Under the pieces are notes generated by a model, which saw only the letters and a list, made by a program, of their open reading frames with translations, searched no databases and was not told where the DNA came from. Positions 46,144 to 57,565 of a stretch of 64,000 nt of DNA are shown here, piece by piece. A program made the position numbers and the translations under genes. How positions within the stretch are numbered: the stretch's first letter is position 1; every line of letters begins with the position of its first letter. Where the stretch lies: positions 248,001 to 312,000 of the forward strand of contig MBPM02000036.1 in assembly GCA_001695595.3 (NCBI GenBank), given 5' to 3'. Source of the DNA: Plasmopara viticola. Taxonomy: Eukaryota; Oomycota; Peronosporomycetes; Peronosporales; Peronosporaceae.

Positions 46144-47224
46144 CTACTGTCTGGCCATGAGTTGCAGCAATTTAAAAGCTGAATCAATACGGGCGTCTTC
46201 ATTCTGCAATTATTCGCCCGCCACGAATTGCTCAATCCTGTATTCTCCGGCAGATCGTTCTACAATAAAAGCATGACATTAATAATGGCTTCTCCAACGC
46301 TTTTATATTCCACACGCCACGGAAGCTGGAAAGCACACGTTGATAACCAAAACTTCAGCATTGTAATAATTGAGATCATCCAAAATGAATCTGGGACGCT
46401 CGTCACGATCTGAAAGTCGTAACATGGATGAAGACTCAAAAAGGTACCGCACCAGAATGTGTGCATAATTTTCGACGTCGGAGCGTTGAACTGGTTACAA
46501 AGAGCCGATATGCTGTGCTGCTTGCTCGAGGTATTAAAACCACTCGATCAAACGAATGCTCTAAATCTAGCAAATCAAACATTTGATCGCCATGAAGTGG
46601 CCTCAATTCCACATATGAAGCGATGCCGAAGTCCATTTTGGAATATTAAAAAAGTGTCCTGCGTTATCTTCTTGCCTAAGAGTCCCAAGCGTCTTTAGGG
46701 AACCGCTGCCACATGTCTCGCGCATTCGCTGCAATGTTCCCACTGAGGAAATGCACATCTCCCAACACATTCTCAAGCGCTTTGGACTCGAAATTTGCCT
46801 TCAGATGTGGCATTGACATCACTGCCAGTATGACTTGAACAAAGCTGCCGAAGTTAAAGTCACAATCGGCCGAATACAAGTACATTTTAACGTTATCAAG
46901 CCACGCAGTAAACAAAGTTACATTGTCGATACCAATCGGAGCAGGCTTTTCTTTAGACCACATTTGTAGCAAAACTACCTAAAACCTTTTCGCGTCGATA
47001 ATGGTCAAACAATGTCAATACGGATCAAAACCAGATGCTTCGTGAAGCGAAAACGTCAGTTTTCGACTCTCTCGTGGCTGAATGTGTGCAGCCAGAAATC
47101 TCAAAAGCTCCTTGTTGTTGTAATTCGAACTCGTGCTGACCCTTGACCTGTAATTTTTTACTGTGGATTTCTGAGTCAACTGTACCAAAAACGGGGGGTA
47201 GTCACCGCCTCGTGAAATCGGCAA
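46144..47224 (-). pseudogene. inverted WY-like effector pseudogene
   Basis: Minus-strand fragments match the effectors at 43838 and 51262 in order: NNKELLRFLAAHI (near 47120), NVTLFTAWLDNVKMYL and ENVLGDVHFLSGNIAANARD (46970-46680), DQMFDLLDLEHSFD (near 46570), and the C-terminal NEDARIDSAFKLLQ up to a stop at 46144-46146. The N-terminal third, including the signal peptide, is missing. Several frameshifts break the rest. It is closer to gene 2 than to gene 1 in some blocks (FTAWL, NARDMW against NARKMW). Confidence 0.8.
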
Positions 47225-47459
47225 AAGCTTAGAACCGCCACATTAATGCCCCACTGGATGCGGCTGCGTTTCATGAGTCTAACGCATGTTCTACATTACC
47301 GCAATCTGCTTTTGTTTCCGAGTTATCATTGGTGACGTGAAGCTATCGCTCCATATTTGTCCGACATCTGGGTCCTCGATGACATGCCCGGCGCGACGCA
47401 CTTCCTAGCAACAGCAGACAAGCCGCTCAGCGCGATGGCGCCGCCCAGCTGTAGTCACA

Positions 47460-49976
47460 AGAATGGGCGGTGCCCCGTGTCAAGCGCTGCGAATGCGACC
47501 ACGACGGCGTCCCTGTAGCTGTCAAGATGACGCGGAAGAGAGACCAACACGTAATGTCCTCGAGAGCAAGCACCCAAGACGCTCGTGTGTCGACTACGTG
47601 GATGGCGACCTCTTTGAGTCACCACTCAAGCTCAAGTCAATTTTTGCCTAGAAAGGAAAGCACTCCTTGCCGGTACCGCTTCCAGAGCCCACACCCATAG
47701 TCACGTCTCTCGCAAAACCTGGCGATGTTTTGGGGCTTCTTAGTTATTCTCCAGAAGCCATCGAATCCTAATATGGGCACGCAGCCACAGCTTAGACTCG
47801 CGAGGATCCATCGTCTTGGATCGGTGAGCTTGACACGTATAAGCGATTGACCAGTTCGACGTTCTCAAGTGCATGATTAAGCGAACGATCACTGATCCTT
47901 CGGTGAAGGAGAAACTTCTCGTTGAGATGGAGTTCAACGCGACTTGTCTAAAGTACGGCTTCGACGCACGCATCAAGACTGCAGAACGACGATGTGCGCT
48001 TCATGATATCAAGTTTGGTCTCTTCGCCATTGCCAAGCACAGAACGACCGACATCTGCGCGGACTGCACGTCTATCCTTCAATTCTACACACGGTTGTAG
48101 TCGCATCTCGTGGCTGCTGCCGTTCGCTCGTCGGTGTTCACCGTGATCGACGACTGTGCACAGAAGTGCAAGTTGTTTCCTGGGCATCGCCTTCGCGTTG
48201 TACATCAGAAACAGGCCATCGCACACATTGTTGCTGGTATGAAGGAACAGTGTACCCAGCAAGGGTCACCAGACGAAGTGCTCATCAATGTGGACTTTAA
48301 AATGAAGCTGGAGCCTCTCTTTTATCGTGAGAAGGCGGGACGGAACATTATGGCAAGAGGGGTATGAGTTGGCATGGAGCCTTCGTTCAATACTTCGTAT
48401 TGGATCCTAAGAGTCAGACCGCGGTCGACCAACGGCTGTACTACGACCACTTGTCGATGGCTGACACAAAGCAAGACAAAGAAGCTGTGGCGTTTGTGAT
48501 CGAAGCTATTGTGATGCGTCTGAAAGTTGACTTGCCGCACATCAAGAGGACCGTGTTATAGTCCGACAAGGCTACTTCCTACCAAAACACGTTCCTACTC
48601 CTGCTTCCGCTGGCGCCGGCCATTCACAGTATTCAAGTAACTCGCTTCGTGCACACTAAAACACAAGACGGCAAAAGCATCTTGGATGCACAATTTGCCC
48701 GAGCAATGCAATTGTTGTTGGCGTGGGTACGGGAAGGAAACGACTGCAAAACACCAACGCAAGCCGTCGTGGGTATAACGAGCCGAGGTGTGGGCTACGC
48801 AACTTTGTCGTTGAGTTGGTCACGCATGATCGAGTTGCTCTCCAGAAGCTGGTGAAGGCAGTGGAAGTGATCGAGATGACTGTGCGGCGATATGTAAAGC
48901 GCCCGAACGACATTCAGTTCGATCTGCTGCATGGCGAGCTGTTAGGCTCAGCCACGGATGGGTACGCTGTATGCCCATTTTTCACGATGACGGTGTACGA
49001 GTATTCGGGCATCGAAAGTGGACAAACGCTGCTCATCACGCCAAGTGAGCGATTGGTCAGTGTAGTCCCAAATGGAAGCGATCAGGAGCTCGCCTTGCAA
49101 TCAGATTGCACCAGCGACGCCATCCCACATAAAGAAGACTATAGAGCCCCCAACGATTACGATGACATCAACCCTGATGATGTCGATGAGTATCTCGAGG
49201 ATATGATCGACGTAGGGGAGAGGACCGAAGGAGGGGATATGGACATTGAGGAATTGCCAGCGACGACACACAATGACATCGATCCAGCAGTCTACTTACG
49301 GCCACTTACAGGCGTGAAGATAGCAACTCAAGGGCAGATTCGCCAGCGGACTCGGCGATGGAATCGTACCCCAGAGGCGTCAACAACGATCGGCTCGTCC
49401 GATGCCGACCTATCTGCTCGGGACGCTGTCTCGTATGCTATTTCGCGTACACTCGAGATGCAGCGAATCGGTGATCTTACTGTGCGTGATCCAAGAACTG
49501 CATCACTCGTGATGGATGCAATCGGTGACAGTATTATCACGCATGGGTTTAAATCGGGCTGGCGTATGCGGATGAAGAAAGGGTCCATGTATGGGAGGCG
49601 ATATGCAGCTGAGGTTCGCGCAGAACTGTACGAGCTATTTCTCCAAGGAGGACGGCGACAGTCACATTAGCTTGGGCCTGGAGATATGCTTGAGATACTG
49701 CGGCAACATCATCCAGACCAATATGATCTCCCCAGCGAGAACGAAATCCGACAAGAAATCGCAAAGTTTCGGATGAGTGTCAAGCTACGCGCTCCGACTT
49801 CGATTGTGCCTAGTTCATCAGTGAGCAGAGTTCAGTGCGTCCTAGAGCTGCAGATGCGTTCTTCGAATCGTTGCTCGACCTTGATCCAATCACAGAACCA
49901 AAGCATGCGCTCGCTGTGTATCGCTCCACGTACAGTGAGGGTGGGCTATCAGACAGGCAAAGTTCAGCAGTCTTAA
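47460..49976 (+). pseudogene. multi-copy oomycete DDE-type transposase, decayed
   Basis: Plus-strand segments in different frames form one long protein. A CECDHDG-containing N-terminal finger-like part comes first (47480). Then VDFKMKLEPLFYREK (48290), SWHGAFVQYFVLD and ADTKQDKEAVAFVIEAI (48364-48540), FVHTKTQDGKSILDAQFARA (48640-48705), a long frame 48860-49670 with an acidic middle, and a C-terminal MLEILRQHHPDQYDLPSENE (49686). Phytophthora genomes carry many copies of proteins with this VDFKM...TQDGKS..DA.FA layout, which I take for a DD(D/E) transposase. I cannot name the superfamily. The 315-codon open frame at 48723-49670 is only its C-terminal part. Stops at 48559 and shifts make it a pseudogene. 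The flanking left DNA is GC-rich (47380-47460). Confidence 0.6.
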
Positions 49977-51261
49977 TTGATGACTCGTAGGCAGTATTCT
50001 ACGTGTAATACACAAATGTTGCATAAATTAATGGTGACGTCAATCATAGGTTCGTATGGCCTCTTCGAGGCCGCATATCTCCACGAAAACCGCTCCGATT
50101 TCTACACAACTTGTACGAGGAGATCCCTGAGATCCACAACAACGTAGCGAACCCTGATTCCGAACTCGTTTCGCTTTTGCCGATTTCATTCCCCACCGAT
50201 CACCTACCCAAAATACCATTTTTTGCTACAGTTGACTCAGAGATCCACAGTTAAATTAATTTCCTCTGTAAAACTTTACTGACCCCATCCCTTCAGAAAA
50301 CAGATCTTGCTTCCGGAATATTTTAAAAAGTTCCATTAATCTTTCACCTAAAGCATAGATAGAAAGAATAGGAAAAAAACTAGCTAATTTTTAGCTTTAA
50401 ATGAAATTTTTTGGAAGATAGAAATAAGTAAATCTTTATTCTCCCTGGGAAAAATGGGATCTGTGCACATTCTCAGTAATCGCGAAGTGTCGAGAGGACA
50501 TCATGACGAAAGTTTACTAATGATACACGTTAGCGTTGAAGCATTTTTCGCCTACGTAAATTGTAATGAGTGCAGAGTATCGGTCGACCACAAATGGTTT
50601 TGTGCGCTGTTTCGACAAAATGTTATCAATGAAAAGGTCGTTTAATGCGTTTAATCCGCAAGGAGGACGTTAAATGAGAACTGGCAGTACGATACTGGCG
50701 TGCACAGACGCTATGTCTGAAACCGAAGACTGCTCACAAGCTGTTACCATCGTCGTATTTCAGAGTTGCAGTTTCCATTTCAGATCAGTTTGCAGCATCC
50801 TAAAACTAAAGATACGGTGCGCTCTAATGCCTCGGTTATTTACTAATCGTTCCTGTGCTTTTTTCTAATCAAATAAAATATGCCAGTCCTTCTTTCTCCA
50901 TGCCCGCTTCGGGTTGCTGTGTTTCACGGATTTTTTTGCGGATCGATCGAACAAAAGCTTTACCTTTTCGCAGAGGTAGCAACTTGTTTTATCCAGTGTT
51001 CTGCTGATGTCCCGGCAACATGGCTTGAATCACTTCTACACCTAAATACTATAAGATGATAGAGTCACAAGATAATTGGTTGTAAACGTTATTCGATACA
51101 AACATTAGGTCAACAATTAAGAATGGATGGTGAATATTTAATTGAAGAAGCTTTGACCCACCTATCTGGCTCCCCTCGTCCTTTTTGCTATCTTCATATT
51201 CTTGATTTCCGCTAAACCCACCGTCACTCTTACTTTAAATTGCAACGTCTCAAGACCAACC
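49977..51261. other. 5' flank of effector gene 2
   Basis: 50535-50820 is homologous to 43320-43600 upstream of effector gene 1. The rest is AT-rich without a recognisable gene. Confidence 0.5.
51174..51261 (+). promoter_or_regulatory. conserved upstream blocks of effector gene 2
   Basis: The same two blocks as in effector gene 1 occur here: cctcgtcctttttgctatct (51174-51193) and aacgtctcaagaccaacc directly before the ATG (51244-51261). The space between them is about 26 bases shorter than in gene 1. Confidence 0.5.
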
Positions 51262-52905
51262 ATGCGCGCACTCATCTTCGTACGTACTGCCATCATGTTC
51301 TTTTTTAATGTAAGTACTTGTTTTGGCACTACCTCGAATACAAGACGCGATGACAGAGACAAGGCCTCGTTCAATGACACGAATGAGGAGGCGAGAGCGA
51401 ATGGATTGGTGGACTATCTTAGTCAATCAACTGTGCACATGATAGACCGAGATCCCGAAATAGCCAGGGGAGTTCAAGAATTTTTGCGCAAATTCGACGA
51501 CCTCATGCGTCAAGAACAGGTAAATTTAGCCGAGATAATAAGACATGCGGATTGGGGTAAACTGAGAACAAAAGCGTACGAATGGTTGAAAGAACCACCA
51601 GTCCACCCAAAGGATGTGTTTTCGTACTTGAACCTCCAAAGCATCTTTCATCAAGACATGGATCCAGTCACATTGGGTCACAACCTCAAGCTTCTTTTGT
51701 GGTTTGACTACATTGATTTTTATAGGGTCGAGAACAAAATGGGTTCAGATGACGCACCATTTAACAACAAGGATCTTTTATATTTTTTGGCCACACACAT
51801 TGAGCCACGAACGAGTCCAAAACTGATGTTTCCGCTTCATGATCCATCCGTGTTTGATCCGTTTTTACAAGCCGTGACACTATTTGACAATTATCGACGC
51901 GAAGAGATTTTGGAGGATTTTGCTGAGGATATGCTGACGTATATGGTCACGGATTCGATTACCAAGGATTTTGTGCTTAATCAATGGCTTCTACACAAGG
52001 AATCACCAGAGTACATGTTCTATCTCTTGAGGCTCGATAGAGAACATGCTTTGATTGGTATTGACGATTTGACTCTATTTACTGCGTGGCTAGAATACGT
52101 TAAAATGTACTTGAAGGTGGACAATTGGAACTTCCACCTCGACAACTTTGTTAATTTCATACTGCCAATAATGTCATTGCCACGTGCAAAGGTCATGTTC
52201 GAGTCCAATGCGCTCGAGAATGTGTTGGGAGACGTAAGAGACGTCAGTGGGGGCCTTGCAGCAAATGCGCGTAAAATGTGGCACCGGTACCCTGAAATTA
52301 CGTTTAAACGCTTGAATATTTTTAGAGAGAAGATTACGCCGAATAATGCTCTAGATTTCGCCAAAGGGATTTCGAATATCGCTTTTTACGTGAAATCGAG
52401 GCCATTCAATGGCGATCAGATGTATGATTTGCTGAGATCGAAGCATTCGTTTGATGAAGTGGTCATTCTGTTTCGAGACCTCGAGCTAGCAGCACAGCAC
52501 ATCAAATCTTTGGATTCAGGTCAGCGCTCCGACGTCAAAAATTATGCACACTCTATGGTGCAGTACCTGGCTGATCGCTCATCCATGTTACACCTTCCAG
52601 ATCGTGACGAGCATCCCGAATTTATTATGGATTTGCTTATTTCTCACAATGCTGAAGTTTTGGATATCAAAATGTGGTTTCCAGCTTTCGTGGCGTACTA
52701 CCGGCGTGTGGAAAAGAAAAGTGTTGGAGATGCCATTACCAGTGTCATACAATTATTGCAGAACAAATTGCCGGAGAATAGCGGATCGAGCGTTTCGTGG
52801 CTGACAATAGTTGGAGAATTACAAAACGAAGACGCGCGGATTGACTCAGCTTTCAAATTGCTGCAACACAAGGCCAGAGAGGAAGATGATATGGTTGAAG
52901 ATTAG
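51262..52905 (+). CDS. secreted WY-like effector candidate 2
   Basis: A 547-residue single-exon protein. The frame is open further upstream, but the ATG at 51262 begins the signal peptide (MRALIFVRTAIMFFFNVSTC) and aligns with effector gene 1, including its leader. As in gene 1 there is no RXLR. NTRRDD (26-31) takes its place and an EER-like NEEARA is at 41-46. WY/LWY-like modules recur: DVFSYLNLQS then W147-F-D-Y150; LLHKESPEYMFYLL then an FTAWLEYVKMYL block; and ENVLGDV, DARIDSAFKLLQ near the end. It lacks the TNDTIPTTEET linker of gene 1. It is probably translocated into host cells like related effectors; the target is unknown. Confidence 0.85.
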   Translation: MRALIFVRTAIMFFFNVSTCFGTTSNTRRDDRDKASFNDTNEEARANGLVDYLSQSTVHMIDRDPEIARGVQEFLRKFDDLMRQEQVNLAEIIRHADWGKLRTKAYEWLKEPPVHPKDVFSYLNLQSIFHQDMDPVTLGHNLKLLLWFDYIDFYRVENKMGSDDAPFNNKDLLYFLATHIEPRTSPKLMFPLHDPSVFDPFLQAVTLFDNYRREEILEDFAEDMLTYMVTDSITKDFVLNQWLLHKESPEYMFYLLRLDREHALIGIDDLTLFTAWLEYVKMYLKVDNWNFHLDNFVNFILPIMSLPRAKVMFESNALENVLGDVRDVSGGLAANARKMWHRYPEITFKRLNIFREKITPNNALDFAKGISNIAFYVKSRPFNGDQMYDLLRSKHSFDEVVILFRDLELAAQHIKSLDSGQRSDVKNYAHSMVQYLADRSSMLHLPDRDEHPEFIMDLLISHNAEVLDIKMWFPAFVAYYRRVEKKSVGDAITSVIQLLQNKLPENSGSSVSWLTIVGELQNEDARIDSAFKLLQHKAREEDDMVED

Positions 52906-53143
52906 GAGTTTCGAGGTGAACTGTTCGTATGCATGTATCGGTTGCCGGGCTCAAAGCTAAGTAGCTAACGGATTTTAATAATTGCACTTACCTTATTACT
53001 CACAGTTCTTTTATCAACTCTTCTTGTCTGTTTCCCTTTTGTTTGTGAGCTCAACGTGCCTCTAATGCCAGTGTTGTATGAAAATACTTTACTCAATGTG
53101 TCATTTCAAGAAAGGCTAAATTTTGTGCTCAACAGAAGATTTT

Positions 53144-53554
53144 TTACACTGCTGCTTTGCATAATTGCAACCAGGTAAGTAAGTACACATTTACTTGATT
53201 AATACAAACACTAGCGCACCACTGAACAGCACTAGATTGTTTTCTTCGTTCCAGTGGAGCGCCGCGTGCCTGATGCTTCCGCAGCCGCGTCCCCATTTGT
53301 CGTTGCTGCCCTCGGCTTTCAATTTTCTCAACTTGCTCAAGAGTGTCGGCGTCGACTCGAAGCTCAAACTCTTCTTGCCTTGAAACTGCACTTTCTTGCC
53401 GCTGCCGCTCAAAGTGCATAGGAACACCAACAGTTACCGCTTTGCTGGACAGATGAGAATTTTTACCAGCGAACAGATGGCAAAGATTTAATAAAAACGC
53501 TAGGCCGATAAGGTAAGAATCCGACGAACCCGATTCGTGTGACGCTCGTGGCAA
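53144..53554 (-). other. ambiguous small gene candidate
   Basis: Two overlapping minus-strand frames are both protein-like: one of 136 codons with a charged helix (VSRQEEFELRVDADTLEQVE), and one at 53430-53191 ending in a hydrophobic segment (NLVLFSGALVFVLIK). On the plus strand the same place shows a strong donor (cag/gtaagtaag at 53175) and acceptor (cttcgttccag, ending 53254). These readings conflict, and no family is recognised. Confidence 0.25.
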
Positions 53555-53585
53555 TGATGTCTACCATGAGATAGATCGCTACTAA

Positions 53586-54009
53586 CTCCGTATGAACCAG
53601 TGGTGTCACTGTTTGACTCTTATCGAAATGAGCCACGTGTGGAGGACTTTACTGTGGATATGCTGGCGTATACAGTCGCGAATTCGATCACCAAATCTTT
53701 TGTGCTTGACGGTTGGCTTTTTATAACAAAAAATAGCAGAAATCTTTTTTCAAAGTCTTGCGTCTCGGAGATGACGGTGCTCTAGTTGGTGACGACAATA
53801 AGACTCTGTTTATTGGGTGGCTGAAATACGTCAAGAAGTGGTTGATTACAGGTGCTCTGGACTTTGACATCAGCCGATTTACTAATTTGCAACTGCGGAT
53901 AATGTCAACGCAACGTGCGGTGGGAACTTCCGAGTCCAATGCGCTTGAGAATGTGTTGGGGGATGTGGAATATCAGACTGGGAACTTTGCAGCATATTTG
54001 CTCAACTGA
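53586..54009 (+). pseudogene. truncated WY-like effector fragment
   Basis: It matches residues of about 226-362 of effector gene 1: VVSLFDFYRK-like start, DMLAY, FIGWLKYVKKWL and ENVLGDVEYQTGN. It begins abruptly, has a frameshift near 53760, and stops 67 bases before the third SINE. The 5' and 3' thirds are missing. It is closest to gene 1 (identical ENVLGDVEYQTGN). Confidence 0.8.
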
Positions 54010-54076
54010 TACTTTTTTCGATGTTGCTTATATAAGCAGCCACATTTATTGCATATGTAGAAACATTAGGTTAACA

Positions 54077-54403
54077 TCTTCGGAAAAGGTTGGGGTGACG
54101 CCATCCTTCCAAGCGCGGGGGCTAAATGCTCGCGCGCTTCGGGCAGGAGCTCTCGGGCATCAACAGGTCTCTAACGAGTCTCACCCTCGACGCGACGGTC
54201 TCCAGCACCAGAGCGCCACCTGGGCTCTTACCAAGTCAGAGATAAACAAAATAATGGAAGACCCTCACGACCTCGGTGCTGGCTGCACTGCCCGCCGAAC
54301 GAGACTCGACGTATGCGGACACCACTCTATGTCGTGGACTAGCCAGACTGAGCCTAGCACGTGCATGACTTGGCAACGCGATAACGTAAGACAATACAAT
54401 ACA
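54077..54403 (+). mobile_element. SINE-like element, copy 3
   Basis: About 327 bases, the same as copy 1 with few differences. It is flanked by a perfect 12-bp target-site duplication attaggttaaca (54065-54076 and 54404-54415). The tail is aatacaatac repeats. It inserted next to the truncated effector fragment. Confidence 0.88.
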
Positions 54404-54415
54404 ATTAGGTTAACA

Positions 54416-55770
54416 CTAAACATACCTAATTTCTTCGTAACAGCGAAGCACCGCGTCTAAATGCTTGCGCTGCTGTCGACTATCTCGAGTCTTACTGAGA
54501 TAAAAAAACTTTCGGCCGTGATGATTCAATACTTTTTTCTTTTGCTGCAATTCTTATACTTTGTGACGCAGTCCACGCATATAAGCAATGGTCTCAGTAA
54601 ATTTGGTACGATTGGTGTGGCACATTAAAAGTCGATCTGAGCTTATTAATAATTAATTGCCAAAAGTAAGTGCAACAACCCGTATTAAAGTCGGAGTAAT
54701 ACAGAGCAAATCGCGCTTTCTGCATTAGGTATACAGGTCTGGGCTTAGATGTCGCTAATTAATTTATCGAATGAGCTTGGCAATAATGTCTTCATGCCCA
54801 ATATGTATTCAATCAAGGCTGCACATGTTAACAAGGGGAGAACCCGAATGCGGGTAAGGACAATTGGTTGCTGCGATTTAAACTTATCATGGTTCGATCT
54901 TTTTTTTTATGCTTTAAACACAATAATATAATCGCTCCTATAAATGCATATTCTACTACAAGAAGACGAAGGGCCCTTACCATCAATTGACTGATGGTGC
55001 ACCAGGTTTATTATGATTTTTAAAATACTAGTATGGCAAAATACTAGTATTGAATCTTTACAGGCCGGCAAGCACGGCACCGGGACAGCTTAGATCATGT
55101 CACATCCATGACATGATGCAATTCTCGGGTAAACGTGCGCACAAAGCAGATATACGATTAAGATATCGCACTTGCGAAGAGCAGAAGCGCCGTCATCATT
55201 GTAGTGCATATTATCTGGGCTATATCGTCAAGTCCGCATTTAAACTACTGTTGGTCTTGTTATTGTTCAAAAATTCAGCCATCTCTATCTCATCGAACGT
55301 CTCAAGGCATATACTGCTCGAACGCTCAAGGTCAACCTAGGCTGAAGACGGCATTCGCATAAGTACGATAAGCATTAAACACGGATTCGGTGAGCAAAAG
55401 AAAGTCACGAATCAAAAGATTGATGCTAAGCGTTTCACCCCTTAGTGATGCTGGAAGAAATGACTCGACCACAAGCGCTCAAGAGCATTATTCAATGCTT
55501 TTGAACAGTCAGACACAAAACTATAAAGTTGTGGTGTCATAGTATTGTCGAAGTAAAGGCCGTATATTGTACCTGTTCCAAGTGTTCAAGTTCTTGTTAA
55601 GAACTTAAAGAAAGTATTTAGAGAGTTCGCAGGCGACGAGGTCATCTTGATCCTCAATAACTATTTGTTTTTCTACAGTTGGGTGATACAATTATCAAAT
55701 TGACAAATCTTGAATTGACTTACCGCAATTACACACGTCGATTCTGTCGCGTGTCTTCCATTTATTGTTG
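54416..55770. other. AT-rich spacer
   Basis: Short open frames only. No recognised gene. The right part probably belongs to the minus-strand Gypsy relic that follows (its 3' end). Confidence 0.35.
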
Positions 55771-56340
55771 TTACTCAATAAAATGGTTGGTATTTTTCGT
55801 TTGTTCATCCGTTTGTGGCCTAGAGGCCGAAGCCAACTTGTGTCCCGTTTTTACAGCAGACGCGATTGCATACCATAACTTGGATGTGAACTTAGTGTCT
55901 CGGTCGGACACAATGGCCTTCGGTAAGCCATGGTCCCCCATTAATTTATTCATGGAGACCTTTGTAATATCTGTAGTACCGTTCATTGTCTTCGTAGCGA
56001 TAAATGTGGCCCTTCAAGTTAAGCAATCTACAATAATCATGACGGCATTACAACCACTTTCATTTTCGGTAAAGACACGATGAAATCTATTGCAATGTCG
56101 TACGTATTTTGGCAGGTCACTCACCCCTTTCCGCACTGCTTGACGGCCTGAAGACTGTTGCTTTCGTTCTTCATCTCCGCACCGCTCCAATTTTGACGAA
56201 CAGCGGTGTCTTCCCAGCCTATTCATCGTCTTTCCTCGGCGAAGGAGATTCGCAGCTTGATATTCACTATGTCCACCTACAAAGCAGATCGTTTAGGCTT
56301 GCCACTACTGCATGTTGTGAGGGTCACGGCTACGCTACGG
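55771..56340 (-). mobile_element. Gypsy integrase relic, different lineage
   Basis: On the minus strand, 56100-56014 gives the first part of the integrase core (SGCNAVMIIVDCLT). 55986-55771 continues with LMGDHGLPKAIVSDRDTKFT, keeping the second catalytic Asp region, then RPQTDEQTKN. The wording (KAIVSDRDTKFTSK) places it in a Gypsy lineage other than the relics at 6199 and 42540. A degenerate zinc-finger part may lie at 56226-56340. Frameshifts and loss of DG in PQTDG make it inactive. Confidence 0.75.
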
Positions 56341-57121
56341 CGCAAACGTTCACATTCGCACACTGCTTTATGATAGCAGAAAAGGAGGATTATTGGCTCT
56401 GGACAGACCGCTTGAATGTCTTTCGGCAATTCTCCATCATACCATCAGCTTTCGTGACCGACCACAAACTGGCGCTAATTATCGCGTCAGATACCGAATC
56501 CCCTGATACGAACGGCCTTCTCTGTCGATGACATACTTTGAGAACATTCTCGCCAGACAACAAAGAACTTTTATGCCAATCGAAGCCTTCAATAAGCTAA
56601 CTCGGCAAAGGAACTCCCTTTGGATTGCATCGACTTACGGAATCTTTTGCCCTGCAGCTTGCCATATGTGCAAGACCTTTCATGTGCACATTATGGTCTA
56701 TCTCGGTTCTACCTGGCTTGGGTAAAAATATGGATCTGTCACAACTTTCATGAGAAAAAATGCTACTGAAGACACTCGAATCAAGAACGCGCATTCTGCC
56801 TTAAGATAATGAATTACAATTTCAACAACAGACCCCTTAACAGTGCCTTGGCGTGTCGTTTCGCGTGCGAAGGACAGCTTGATGTCATTAAGGTTCAGAC
56901 CGCAAAGGTAGGCGCTTCTTCCATGGTTGGCCTTCTCTGCTATCATGTATAAAGTATCGGTTGCCGAGTTGCAAATATCATTTCATTAGTTGTGAAATCG
57001 GCCAACAGCGGCGACTGTCATGGAATGTTCAGATCTAATTTAGGCCAACCGTGAAAGCAATTCTTCCGCACCAGCACCGGCCCACTTGTTCTCAAAATGT
57101 TTAACTCGCATCGGTGGTTGG
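56341..57121. other. probable upstream part of the minus-strand Gypsy relic
   Basis: Minus frames such as 56946-56698 are open but not assignable. Position would fit RNase H and reverse transcriptase. No firm motif was seen. Confidence 0.35.
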
Positions 57122-57565
57122 TGCAATATTTGCGGTGAACCGATCGAAAATTGAAGTGATGGGACGCTCGTGCGAATACAAGAGGAGTTCATCGTCGGGC
57201 TATTTACCGTCAAAGAATATTTTGACGTGGTACCGGCTCCAGAAGTGCGCTTATTCATGGTCGTGGTCGTCCATTAGATTCGTTAGGGATACCAAGTGCA
57301 CCGCCAAAAGCATCCCAAAAATTGTTGAGACTTGTTTAAAACCCCACAGAAGTAGCGATCGATGCAGTCAGGTCATACTTTACAAACATGCGAATGGGGA
57401 CCGGCACGAGAACCAATGCTTTTCCAAAGGAATCCTGATACAGTGGCATCTGAAGTGGCACCTTCCGCGGTCCATCTTGATGCCCTCGATATCGCTGACG
57501 AGTGGGAACAATTTTCGAGGATCCCAGGTGCTAGCGCGCCGCTGCCAGAGATGGAGGTGAATTGA
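57122..57565 (+). other. unrecognised plus-strand coding remnant
   Basis: A frame with CNICGEPIEN, a stop at about 57152, then VQEEFIVGLFTVKEYFDVV-like text (IQEEFIVGLFTVKEYF), and in another frame AVHLDALDIADEWEQFSRIP up to a stop at 57563. It reads like decayed protein. A retroelement gag or other repeat origin is possible, but no family is named. Confidence 0.25.

Noticed and set aside
48723..49670. 315-residue protein as an intact gene
   Set aside because: It is the C-terminal frame of a transposase relic; matching upstream parts are in other frames with stops.
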